From assembly GCF_963676685.1 (NCBI RefSeq), contig NC_092350.1, forward strand, positions 39,775,373 through 39,839,372: a DNA stretch of 64,000 bases. The letters are read 5' to 3'. Within the stretch, counting starts at the first letter, position 1; each line of letters starts with the position of its first letter. The notes under the pieces are model-generated. The model was not told where the DNA came from, did no database searches, and saw only the letters and a program-made list of their open reading frames with translations. The position numbers and the translations under genes were made by a program. The stretch is from Mytilus edulis (taxonomy: Eukaryota; Mollusca; Bivalvia; Mytilida; Mytilidae). Of this stretch, positions 34,923 to 45,465 are shown piece after piece.

Positions 34923-35165
34923 GACAAATAATCAGAACTCTTACAAGTGAAATGCACATCTTAGAGTCATATCGCAGAACAATTAACACAAATAGAAATC
35001 GTCATTTAATAAGCATAATCAAACAATCAGAGTTATTTAATACACAAACGCTACTCACGCAGCTGTGCTGATAGGACTTTTCAATTAATGGGACAGCAAG
35101 CTGCATAATATGTGCAGTAAAATTGGAAATGTTATATCTTTTTATGCCATATAACATTAGGCATC
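34923..35165. other. Upstream flank of F-box/LRR copy B; nothing recognised
   Basis: The acceptor-like site at 34919-34917 implies an upstream, probably non-coding, exon somewhere beyond. I cannot locate its donor with confidence. Confidence 0.3.
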
Positions 35166-35171
35166 TGTATT

Positions 35172-35415
35172 CAATAAACTCAATGTAGATACTAGGATAG
35201 TGTACACCAGATGCGCGTTTCGTTTACAAAAAACTCAAAACAATGTTATCAAGGTAAAAAAAAGTACGAAGTTGAAGACCATTCCAAAAGGTTTTGTCAG
35301 ATACAGCTCAGTTATTTATTCCTTGGGTAGAAAACAATGTAGTGGCATCGATTCATTTGTTGTAAATAAGCTCAATTTATACTAAGATAACATTGTGTAT
35401 GCCAGACGCGGAAGG
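35172..35415 (+). repeat. GCGCGTTTCGTCTAC repeat, diverged copy
   Basis: AATAAACTCAATGTAGATAC, GATGCGCGTTTCGTTTAC and AAGTACGAAGTTGAAGACCA follow family order. A second partial head with GTTGTAAATAAGCTCA occurs near 35360, so this too shows repeated ends. Confidence 0.6.
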
Positions 35416-35466
35416 TATAAAGTCTTCTAGTTTCGGAAATATGTTTCTGTTAATATAAGAAAGAAG

Positions 35467-35800
35467 ATCTGTCAATGAGACAACTTTTCACAAGAGACCA
35501 AATTATACAGAAATTAACAACTATAGTTTACCGTACGAACTTCAACAATGAGCAAAGTCCATACCACATACAGAGACCCGAAATGACAAATGAAGAAAAA
35601 TGCATGCGAGAAAACTAACGGCCTATTTTATGTACAACAAATGAACTAAAAACAAGTATGTAACACATCAACAAACGACAATCACTGCATTAAAAACTCC
35701 TGACTTGGGTCAGACACATACATACAGAATGTGGCGAGGTTAAACATGTTAGCGGGATCCAAACCATCCCCTTAACTGGGACAGTGGTGTAACAGTACAA
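35467..35800 (+). repeat. SINE-like repeat, plus-strand copy
   Basis: GTCAATGAGACAACTTTTCA, GAACTTCAACAATGAGCAAA, GGTTAAACATGTTAGCGGGA and AACTGGGACAGTGG follow the family order to its tail. The head is slightly truncated. Confidence 0.65.
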
Positions 35801-36335
35801 CATGAGAACAAACTATAAAAGTCAGTTTGAAAGGGCTCAACTCATCAGATGGTTACAAATAACATACATCTAACAAAAAAACATTGAGTTTTAAGCAGTG
35901 TTTAGCTTGTTCACAATATTTAGAGAATTGGTAAGATATATAAAGCTTGGCATTTTGTATACACCTTATCTCATAATGTGTTGATATGGTTTTAATGTCT
36001 GTCTTTGTTGTGTAGCTATCTCTTTTGTGTACACATGCACTTGTCTCTGACTTTTTTTAATGTATTATATTAAGGTATATAGAAACAAAATTTTGAAGCA
36101 AGTGCCTTTGTTTTTGTATACCGAAATGAAAAAAACTGCGCTTAAATGTATACAAGGAAGTTCAATAGTGAACAGACATACACAGACAATGCTATCATTT
36201 ATATAATTCAGTTTTGCAAATACAATACACAAAATTATATTTACGTTCCAAAGATTGATTAGAAAACAATTAAACATGTTTTACGTTATATAATTACTTA
36301 CTAGAAAAAGGTAAAATATGTGTCTTTTTGAAAAA
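35801..36335. other. No recognisable gene
   Basis: AT-rich gap before the TTCAACATTC array. The minus-strand frame at 36065-36277 has no recognisable domain. Confidence 0.4.
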
Positions 36336-38450
36336 AAAATTCTTGTATCTATTTTCAACATTCAGGATTCGATTTCAACATTCAGGATTCGATTTCAACA
36401 TTCAACATTTGATTTCAAAATTCAACAGTCGATTTCAACATCCAACATTTTTTTTTTTTTTTTTTTCTTGCATCCATTTTCAAAATTCAATATTCGATTT
36501 CAACATTCAACATTCAACATTCAATTTTTTTTTTGTTTCTTGTATCCATTTTCAACATTCAGAATTCGATTTCAACATTCAGCATTAGATTTCAACATTC
36601 AACATTCGATTTGAACATTCAACATTCAATTTTTTTTTTCTTTTTTTTTTTCTTGCATCCATTTTCAACATTCAATATTCGATTTCAACATTCAACATTT
36701 AACATTAATATTTTTGTTTATTGCATCCTTTTTCACCATTCAATATTCAATTTCAACATTCAACATTCGATTTCAACTTTCAACATTCAAATTTTTAAAA
36801 AAAATTTTCTTGCATCCATTTTCAACATTCAATATTCGATTTCAACATTCAACATTCAAATTTGTTTTCTCTTTTTTTCTTTTTTCTTGTATCCATTTTC
36901 AACATTCAACATTCGATTTCAATATTCAGCATTCAACATTCGTTTTCAACATTCGATTTTCAACTTTCAACATTCGTTTTTGATATTCAACATTCGTTTT
37001 TGATATTCAAAATTCGTTTTCAACATTCAACATTCGTTTTCAACATTCAACATTCGTTTTCAGCATTCGATTTTCAACTTTCAACATTCGTTTTCAACAT
37101 TCAACTTTCGTTTTCAACATTCAACATTCGTTTTTTAACATTCGATTTTAAACTTTCAACACACCTCGCCGCGATATAGGGTTTGGTGCAAATGCGGCGT
37201 AAAGCTACCAACAATCAATCAACTTTCAACATTCGTTTTCATCATTCAACATGAAAACGAATGTTGAAAGTTGAAAATCGAATGCTTGAAAACGAATGTT
37301 GAATGTTGAAAACGAATGTTGAATATTAAAAACGAATGTTTAAAGTTGAAAATCGAATGTTGAAAACGAATGTTGAATGTTGAAATCGAATATTGCAAGT
37401 TGAAATTTGTATGAAAGAAAAATAAAAAAAAATAAATTTGAAAATCGAATGTTGAAAACGAATGTTGAATGTTGAAAACGAATGTTGAATGTTGAAAACG
37501 AATGTTGAATGTTAAAAAAAGGAATGTTGGAAGTTGAATATCGAATGCTGAAAACGAATGTTGAATGTTGAATACGAATGTTGAATATTGAAAACGAATG
37601 TTTAATATTGAAAACGAATGTTGAATATTTAATACGAATGTTGAAAGTTGAAAATCGAATATTGAAAAACGATGTTGTATGTTGAATATTGAAATCGAAT
37701 GTTGAATGTTGAATGTTGAAATCGAATGTTGAATGTTGAAAATGGATACAAGAAAAAGAAAAAAAGAAAAAAAAAATGAATGTTGAATGTTGAAAATGGA
37801 TGCTGAATGCTGAAATCGTATATGGAATGTTGAAAATGGATGCAAAAAAAAAATTAAAAAAATTAAAAAAAATTAATGTTGAATGTTGAAATCGAATGTT
37901 GAATGTTGAAAACGAATGTTGAATATCAAAAACGAATGTTGAAAGTTGAAAATCGAATGTTGAAAACGAATGTTGAATGCTGAATATTGAAATCGAATGT
38001 TGAATGTTGAAAATGGATACAAGAAAAAAGAAAAAAAGAGAAAACAAATTTGAATGTTGAATGTTGTTCGATTTCCACATTCAACATTCGATTTCAACAT
38101 TCAACATTCAATTTGTTTTGTTTGAAATCGAATATTGAATGTTGAAAATGGATGCAAGAAAAAAAAATTAAAAAAAATTGAATGTTGAAATCTAATGTTG
38201 AATGTTGAAATCGAATCCTGAATGTTGAAAATGGATACAAGAAAAGAAAAAAAATTGAATGATGAATGTTGAAATCGAATATTGAATGTTGAAAATGGAT
38301 GCAAGAAAAAAAAAAAAAAATTGAATTTAATGTTGAATGTTGAAATCGAATGTTGAATGTTGAAATCGAATACTGAATTTTAAAAATGGATGCAAGAAAA
38401 AAATAAAAAATAAAAAAAATTTGAATGTTGAATGTTGAATATTGAACCAA
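36336..38450. repeat. 2.1 kb inverted array of TTCAACATTC units
   Basis: From about 36342 to 37250 the plus strand is built of TTCAACATTCGATT/TTCAACATTCAACA units. From about 37251 to 38445 it is the inverse, GAATGTTGAAATCG. A short forward island lies at about 38066-38113. A higher-order unit of roughly 70-120 bp is marked by a T run then CTTGCATCCATTTTCAAC (36469, 36652, 36809 and others) and by its inverse on the right. Long open frames in three phases (rich in FNIQHS and FQHSTF) are by-products of the repeat. A foreign ~60 bp piece lies at 37165-37222. Confidence 0.95.
37165..37222 (+). repeat. GCCGCGATATAGG...GCGGCGTAAAGC module inside the array
   Basis: CTCGCCGCGATATAGGGTTT then AATGCGGCGTAAAGCTACCA and AATCAATCAA. 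A close copy is at 61826-61890. The ends CGCCGC and GCGGCG can pair. It is probably the 3' portion of a SINE-like element with an AATC tail; the class is not certain. Confidence 0.55.
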
Positions 38451-38462
38451 CTTGACATCCGT

Positions 38463-41240
38463 GTTTTTTGTATTTTCTGTGTTTCATGGTCAATCTAATC
38501 TAGCTAGCTTTATCGCATTATTTTTGTTAAGGAGCACATAGTTGTTCTTCTTTTTTACGCTATCGATCGCTCTATTTGACTCTATATTTTGTAAATTTTT
38601 TTATTGTGAGTGTTGAGGTCATTCTTTAAGCTTTTTTTTGTTGTTGTTAACTTGGACTTCATCAAATGCACTCGAAGATTCGGGTTCTACATTTTTTAAA
38701 AGGTTACCAAATCTATAAAAGGAAAATTATGTTTTATAAGGATCATTTGAAATTATTAACTCTGAATGTTACAGACTATTGTAATATTGTTGGCATTCAA
38801 GATTTAGGTTAACGAATTCAAATATTTTAAATCGTGTCAGATCAGTAACTTCTAGTACGGAAACCGCATAATTTGGTATAGTACACTACCAATAATTTAC
38901 CCACACTTTTTTGGTACATTTCTACCCTCGTACATATCAGTACTGTTAGGAAAGACTGAAAACTTATAATGTTATACTTTCAATGAAATCAGTACTGATT
39001 TTGTCAGTACTATTTCAGTACTGATTTTGACAGTACTGTTTCAGTACTGATTTTGTAAGTACTGTTTCAGTTCTGATTTTTTCAGTACTGATTTTGTCAG
39101 TACTGTTTCAGTACTGATGTTAACAGTACTGTTTCAGTACTGATTTTGTCAGTACTATTTCAGTACTGTTTTGACTCAAGCAAGATATAAATACATGTAA
39201 TATGGTATTGTCAAATAGAAGTATTAATAAGTATTAAAAACATAAACCTTATAGACCACACAAGATGCAATTCTGACAATAAATATGACATAAAGCCAGA
39301 ATATTTAAAAAAAAAGGCTAAATTAACTGTCGAAGAGCTGGATCTAAAGCAAAACCACTTCAGGACAACAAAAATCAAAGAAATAAAAAAAAACATAACG
39401 AAAACATAAACATGTCACGATATAGAAAATGAATGGAAATGGGGTTAGTGTCAAAGAGAACGATTAACCCACCCCAAATATACAAAACAACTAGGCATCA
39501 CTATACAGATACAGTCTGATTTAAAAAGTGTTATAATGAAACAGTACTGAAGAAATCTGTAACGAAACACTACTTACGAAATCAGTACTGAATCATTACT
39601 GACGAAATCAGTACTGAAACAGTACTGACAAAATCAGTACTGAAACAGTACTGTCAAAATCAGTACTAAAACAGTACTGTCAAAATCAGTACTGAAACAG
39701 TACTGTCAAAATCAGTACTAAAACAGTACTGTCAAAATCAGTACTAAAACAGTACTGTCAAAATCAGTACTGAAACAGTACTGACAAAATCAGTACTGAT
39801 TTCATTGAAAGTATAACAATATAAGTTTTCAGTCTTTCCTAACAGTACTGATATGCACGAGGGTAGAAATGTACCAAAAAAGTGTGGGTAAATTATTGGT
39901 AGTGTAGGATCTGTAGTAACTGCAGATTAATATGCAGATTAGGTTAGTTATGCATTTTTTATTTTTGTACTGCAGGTCTGCCATATTGACATCAACCTGA
40001 TGGGATTTGACTATAATTGTATTTCAAGCCTTCACAAATACCTGTGAGGTAGGTTATGCTATGTTGAATCTATATGCGTTTTGCTTATTGTGTTGTCTGC
40101 TTTAGAAAGTGCTTTATGCTTTGTTTGCACGTTTGTTCTTGCTTTGCATGTATATGTTATTTTTAATTATGCTTATTTAAATTTGGTATTTAACAATTCA
40201 TTGCATTACTGTTAAATAATGTATTACTAATGCACCGACATATGCATTATGATTAGATTTGATATTTAGATGTATTCATAAGACAATAGAATTGGGGATC
40301 ACTATTTCCAACATAATGAAATTATATAGTATTCTGCTTGGAAAAGTAAACAGTTTCCTTGTTCATAATTGTTAATATACTGTTTTAAAGCTTTTATATA
40401 GTTACTTTATTATATTACATCCGTTAATATAATGTATTGTCATTACAGGGTTTTTTTTTGTATTACAAAATATATAAACGAAATAAAGAATCCGTAACCC
40501 TTTATATTGTTTGGTGTATTTACTGCACCGAAACAAGACTACAAAAAATCAACAGTCATATTCTTTTAACTTGGTACAGGCATTTTCTTGTGATGATAAA
40601 ATCAACACACCTTTATTTGCATATACTAGAAAACTGGTTCCCGGAAATTCAAAAGTAACAAAACAGGTATTTCAGTTCTAACAAACAGACAAATCAAACA
40701 CTTCTTTTTTAATGGCGTACAATTTTTATTATTCAAAAGTTTAAGTTAAAAGTGGTCTACAATGAAAACCAATCATTTATCTTTTATTTGATACCAAAGT
40801 TACCAAAATATTCTACATATCTTGTAATGTACAGCCGTATGGACTATTTTGTGTAAAATATATACTACTTTCGCTATGATGGAGATAAAACATAAAAGGA
40901 CACCGTTGTTTAATTGTTTTGCATAAAACGTGGTCAATGTGTGCATTTGTGCCTACCAAATCAACTTCTCTCATATCTGGACATAGCTCGAATAATGTCA
41001 AAATAGACACATTCGATAAAAGTCTGCAAGCTTTCAGGCTTAAATATTTTAGATGTGAATGAACTTTCAACTCGGTACCTTGTTCATTTTCGTAATGCCT
41101 AATAAAAACACTTTCTGTAAGTGAATCCGTGTATGATATTGCTACATTATCTTGTACACAACCATCCTCGCGATTATCAAAATGTTCATGTGTATCTTTA
41201 TTACCTTCATTTTTGTGAATTGTTTCTTTCAGTTCACTAG
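38463..41240. repeat. Segmental duplication, copy C
   Basis: Paralogous to 31396-33520 in the same order and orientation. It starts just after the TTCAACATTC array and ends inside the F-box/LRR C-terminal exon. The foldback element at 38884-39904 is extra relative to copy B; the 457 bp repeat of copy B is missing here. Confidence 0.9.
38884..39904. mobile_element. 1021 bp foldback element with CAGTACTG arrays
   Basis: The ends are CACTACCAATAATTTACCC and its exact inverse, GGGTAAATTATTGGTAGTG, flanked by a TA on each side. The paralogous site near 32288-32291 has a single TA, so the insertion duplicated TA. Each arm extends inward for well over 100 bases: AAGACTGAAAACTTATA, ACTTTCAATGAAATCAG, then many spaced copies of the palindromic octamer CAGTACTG separated by ATTTTGT or AAA. 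About 350 bp of unique sequence lies in the centre, without a recognisable ORF. TA duplication suggests a Tc1/mariner-type or other TA-targeting transposase acting in trans. No transposase is encoded. Confidence 0.9.
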
Positions 41241-41256
41241 TAAAAATGAAAGACAA
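40813..41256 (-). pseudogene. F-box/LRR pseudogene, copy C (C-terminal exon only)
   Basis: An open C-terminal piece with HSHLKYLSLKACRLLSN, TLFELCPDMREVDLVGTNA and a tail SPYGCTLQDM before its stop. It corresponds to the last part of copies A and B and, unlike B, has no small deletion here. Homology ends near 41240 and no LRR or F-box sequence lies upstream, where LINE-related repeats begin. It cannot form the full protein, though the C-terminal frame itself is intact. Confidence 0.8.
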
Positions 41257-41284
41257 GAATTCAAGGATTAACTATAACACATTA

Positions 41285-41580
41285 ACACAATGGCGGGATG
41301 TACAAGTACAAAGCCACGTCATATGTAACAAAGAAACTCCAAAAGACATATACACAAAAAACATCAGCAAAAATAAAAATCAAGAATACAAAAATTCACC
41401 ATAGCGGCACAATTACACAATGACGAGATATATAAGTACAGAGCCACGTCATATGTTACAAGGAAACTCAAAAAGGCACAAACACAAAGAACATCAGAAA
41501 AATAAAAACCAAGAATACAAAAATTAACCATAGTACAATAACACAATGACGAGATATATTATAGTACAGAGTCACGTCAA
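41285..41580. repeat. ~128 bp tandem repeat, nearly three units
   Basis: ACAATGACGAGATATATAAG then GTACAGAGCCACGTCATATG recur at about 41286, 41416 and 41542, with ATCAGAAAAATAAAAACCAA between. The last unit is partial. The array lies between the copy C break and the LINE remnant. Confidence 0.75.
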
Positions 41581-41829
41581 ATGGATATAACCAAAACAGA
41601 CTCAATTGTAAACTGAAGTAGTATACATAAAGACAAATAACAGAATACGATAACAAGTTATTAAGACGATAAACAACGCCAGTACCAAGAGATTATATAT
41701 ACTACAAGACCATCGTGTATTATTTGTGAAGATGATACGGAATATTTATCAACAAGGTCTTGGTACCTTCCCATGATTTTTTTTAGAAAAAGGACGAGAC
41801 GTTACAGTTGGAAAAGAAAATAAAACATT

Positions 41830-42335
41830 AGGATTCATCCAGAGAAACATGAAAGGCTGCACAAAACATGTACAGGCTGCTGCATGTGTAGTCATGGTAA
41901 GTCTTGGAGTGGAATAAACATGCACAGTATGGGATCCAATAAGATCAAGGCGATAGAGCAGCAGGATTTGTGCATAACAACTGCACAAACCGAACAACCC
42001 GTCATAAATATGGTTAAAACTTTAAAATTGGAAAGCCCTGAGGAACGTAGAAATACAATCAGATTAGGCATACTGTCCACGTTCCAGCTTGATCTAATTG
42101 ATGTTACACATACGATCGCCAACAACATCTGAACCCAAACGCTAACAGAACCAGAGATAAAATCGTTACAACAAAGAAAGAACAGGTATAGATTGCTACG
42201 ATCTTTATTTCCAATGTTTATCACGGCAGTTTGGGCATTATCAAGGTGCTTGATTTCTTTATTGACAATATATTTATATTTGTATAAGGCTGACTTCATA
42301 CGGCAGTTTCTTAAGCTAGAATTGTTCTTTATCTT
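41830..42335 (+). pseudogene. LINE reverse-transcriptase C-terminal remnant
   Basis: Plus-strand fragments GFIQRNMKGCTKHVQ, a CTVWDP segment, MVKTLKLESPEERRNTIRL and LIDVTHTIANN follow the order of the C-terminal region of non-LTR reverse transcriptases. Stops and at least two shifts interrupt it. The catalytic core is not present. It is related in type to the remnant at 6430-7256 but in the opposite orientation. Confidence 0.75.
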
Positions 42336-42529
42336 CACTTTCCGCTTTCCAGAATAAAGTTTAGTGACCGGCTGTTGAACGCATCTAGCACATCAAACAT
42401 GAAATAAAGGATACCATATATACTGTTATAGAGTACAGTTAAAGTTGTCTCATGTCTTTACTTACTTCTAAAAATTTGGCAATGAGGGTCAATTGAGAAC
42501 AAAATTACTTCATGGCAAAAGAGATGATT

Positions 42530-43088
42530 TCTCCTCAAACATGAACTTTCCATTTCTCTGTAGCAACATTCCAGCAGCGCCTATATGGCGTATACATATC
42601 CAAGTTGATACAATAGTCCACTGAGGGTTTCACTCGGCAGGCATTTCCTATCGTGATGTCTTTGATAGAGGGTTGCTACTCATTGTCAAGGAAGCTATTC
42701 CCTTCTGCTATTAATCCAAGATTATACAAGAGGCGAAGTTGAAATAATCCCTTCGAAAAAATTTACCGTGACGCCATCACGAGTCCGTTTCACATATGAC
42801 GATGGTTATTTTCCTATTAAAAAAAACATAATCCAGTAATTTTCCCCTGTAGTGATCTATCATATAAGACAAATCACCAGGGTCTGTATTTACACGAACA
42901 ACACTGATTATTCTTAAGAAGCACCTGAGATCCAACCCCAAATTTTTTTTGTTGTTTATGTTGCTTTAATAGTCTTTAATCAGTTTTATAAGTTGTGTTT
43001 GGTATTTTTTCATTTTTTTTTCGCTGTTTGCCATAGCGTAACCCGTTGTCAGTTTTTTTTTCGACTGTCCCTTTGATATCTCGCCTCT
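42530..43088 (+). pseudogene. Reverse-transcriptase element, 3' part (plus-strand copy)
   Basis: Plus-strand fragments include PFLCSNIPAAP, YRDVFDRGLLL and a basic KLK-SLRK segment, matching by order the region downstream of the catalytic box in the element at 46496-47640. The end, CGACTGTCCCTTTGATATCT then CGCCTCT, mirrors the 3' end of that copy. It is heavily broken. Confidence 0.6.
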
Positions 43089-43500
43089 CTAAACACATTA
43101 TTGACCCCCAAAAGTATCGTCGGTCAACACAGTTGCACAGGTGCACCGATCGTATTCACTGTATAATATTCCTGCACATGCACACAGTTGCTTACAGTAA
43201 ATCAGTTGCTTATCCGTGCTACACTATAAAAGTAGTGGTACTCCAGATAGTGGAGGAAAGAATAGAGAAGAAGAAGTTGGTCACAGTGGAGGGATTCAGA
43301 GCTGCCTGAAGCTAGGTATGACAGGTATGCTCTGAACTGAACGTACTAGGCAAGCCAACAGGAGGGTTACATAGATTTATTAAAAGCGAAAATATTGCGA
43401 ATGTTTCAAAATCTTTTAAATCTGGACACAGTGTATCTAATATATATCATGTTCAAATGTAGCCGAGAGGCAAGAAATATAAACGGTTCGTGTGTCCACC
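43089..43500. other. No recognisable gene
   Basis: The frame at 43046-43309 starts in the 3' tail of the retroelement and has no recognisable domain. Nothing else is supported. Confidence 0.35.
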
Positions 43501-43527
43501 ACTATGAATAGTTTTCGCACTGAACCC

Positions 43528-44033
43528 ACAGGCACTTGTCTCAGAATGTTTTTTTCTTATATACCTTATTATAACACAAGGTACTTAACTTGCATTTTAG
43601 AAAAATGTCAGGTGGTGACGAAGTTCCGTTATATGCCGCTTTATAGACTGTCAACCCCACTAAAACTTGTTATATCGTAAATCTAAATTGATTTATCTTT
43701 ACAATGTTGTATAACATGCCTACATTTGTTGTCGGAATCATCCGTAGCAATCCTACCAAAGTATGCCAATCGTAATAATTTTGCAAACCGCTGAAGAATT
43801 GGCCTATAAAGCGGCATATAACGGAACTTCGTCACTACCTGACATTTTTCTAAAGGCACTGGCTACGGTTACATGGAAATGTAACAATAATAAAAATATT
43901 ATTGTTACATCGGAGACTAATTGCCGGAATGCAAAGTTGGGCAAGGAACCGATTAATTACGAATGTAACAATAATTATTGAGGCTACGGTTACATTGTGT
44001 TATTGTTACATGAAAAACAGCAATGTACGCTAA
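43528..44033 (+). repeat. Left partner of an inverted repeat pair
   Basis: CACTTGTCTCAGAATGTTTT, GGTACTTAACTTGCATTTTA, AGGCACTGGCTACGGTTACA and AACAGCAATGTACG recur inverted at 45158-45465. GGCTACGGTTACAT occurs twice within each partner. The left partner is interrupted by a hairpin at 43596-43854. Confidence 0.8.
43596..43854. mobile_element. 259 bp hairpin element with ~50 bp inverted arms
   Basis: Arms at 43596-43646 and 43804-43854 (TTTAGAAAAATGTCAGG ... CGGCATATAACGGAACTTC) are almost perfect inverse copies. The corresponding site in the partner repeat near 45340-45350 lacks it. This fits a MITE, or alternatively a deletion in the partner. Confidence 0.7.
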
Positions 44034-44800
44034 ATTTATTAAATTTAAATCTTCTTTAGCTGTGTTGCTTAATTCTTTCATATGTTCTAATTAATACTTG
44101 TAATAATGATAATTAATAAGTATTATTATTATACAAATGATGTTTAAGTAGTTTTACATATTAATCTTAAAGGTAAAAAAAATACCTCAGATTAGCAGTG
44201 TCAAAATTAATGCGAAAAATATAGTTTGTTGTTGAGAACTGGGGCTGATAAAGTGTTCACTTTTTGAAGTATTTAACTGTACACCTTCTCTTATTACTGT
44301 CATTATATACTTTGAACAATGGATGAAGAGATTTATTTTACCAATTTAGTTTTGGATGAAAAACTTGGGATGCGTTTGAAACGAAAATGAAACGATATCA
44401 AGACACAAATTTCATACAGCTCTATAGCTATAGCTCTATACAAAAGCAACTCTAAAAAATTGATACATCAACTGAAGCAAAGTTTGTTAACTGCTTAGTT
44501 GGATACTGAAATCTGAGGTAAACCTAACATCCGTAATGGACGGCAATGCAATCATATTGAAAGACAACATGAAACTACACCACATGCTTTCAACCAAAAG
44601 ATCGGATGAGAATATCAACATTGCGAGAGTAAAATAGTATTTCTCACCGAAAGCATGGCAAACATTACAGACCGACCGTGCAAGGGCTGTATAGCCAGTC
44701 AAGGTCGTTAAAAACTTCCAATTGTAACATTAAAGATTTCCTTATCTTCTAAAAGGAATATCACAGAATTGAATTGCACGGTATGCGATACAGACGTTCA
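44034..44800. other. No recognisable gene
   Basis: AT-rich spacer between the inverted partners. The stretch GACCGTGCAAGGGCTGTATA followed by GCCAGTCAAGGTCGTTA (about 44674-44711) looks like a familiar transposon-end sequence from bivalves, but I cannot name it. Confidence 0.3.
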
Positions 44801-44817
44801 CAGCGGAGGGTAGGAGG

Positions 44818-44962
44818 GGTCCTGATCCCGAAATCCCGGACTTAAAAACATGAAGTCCCGAGGTCCCGAATTAAAAAAAAAAAATCCCGACATCCCGAAA
44901 GATCAATCTCGATATCCCGAGCTTAAAACAACACCCGATCTCGCATCCCGAAAAAGGTCATG
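44818..44962. repeat. Degenerate TCCCGA-rich repeat
   Basis: About a dozen TCCCGA/ATCCCG hexamers are spaced by A-rich linkers. It lies between the two inverted partners. Confidence 0.7.
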
Positions 44963-45157
44963 CCCCCTTATTACTGGTGTGTGATGGCTGCTTGGAGTGG
45001 ATTCGTCAAAATGATGTGTCGGACTTAAACATGCTCCAAAAACCACTTACTGGATATTTATAAACTGTCATTGTAAATAAAAAAAAATAAAGACATTGTA
45101 TGTATTGTAAATATAAAATAAATGTCTTAAACTTTTATTATTTAGTACATATTACAA

Positions 45158-45465
45158 GTCCTCATCGTACATTGCTGTTTTTCATGTAACAATAACGCTA
45201 TGTAACCGTAGCCTCAATAGTTATTGTTACATTCGTAATTAATCAGGTCCTCACCCAACCATGCATTCCGGCATTTAGTCTCCAATGTAACAATAATATT
45301 TTTATTATTGTTACATTTCCATGTAACCGTAGCCAGTGCCTTTTCTAAAATGCAAGTTAAGTACCTTGTGTTATAATAAGGTATATAGGGGAAAAAATTT
45401 CTGAGACAAGTGCCTGTGATAATAAGGTATAAAGGAAATTTTTTTCTGAGACAAGTAAAATTGAG
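45158..45465 (-). repeat. Right partner of the inverted repeat pair
   Basis: The inverse of 43528-44033 without the internal hairpin. TGTAACCGTAGCC occurs twice. At the outer end a short unit (AATAAGGTATA ... CTGAGACAAGT) is tandemly doubled at 45385-45460. Confidence 0.8.

Noticed and set aside
36318..38450. Several open frames of 60-246 codons rich in FNIQHS/FQHSTF
   Set aside because: They are open in multiple phases on both halves only because the TTCAACATTC repeat lacks stops. No start context, domain or non-repetitive sequence.
38884..39904. Transcription-factor binding cluster (CAGTACTG as operator)
   Set aside because: The octamer array lies inside an insertion with clear inverted ends and TA duplication, so a mobile-element explanation is sufficient.
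41892..42338. 148-codon minus-strand frame
   Set aside because: It is the antisense of the LINE reverse-transcriptase remnant, which has recognisable protein order on the plus strand.
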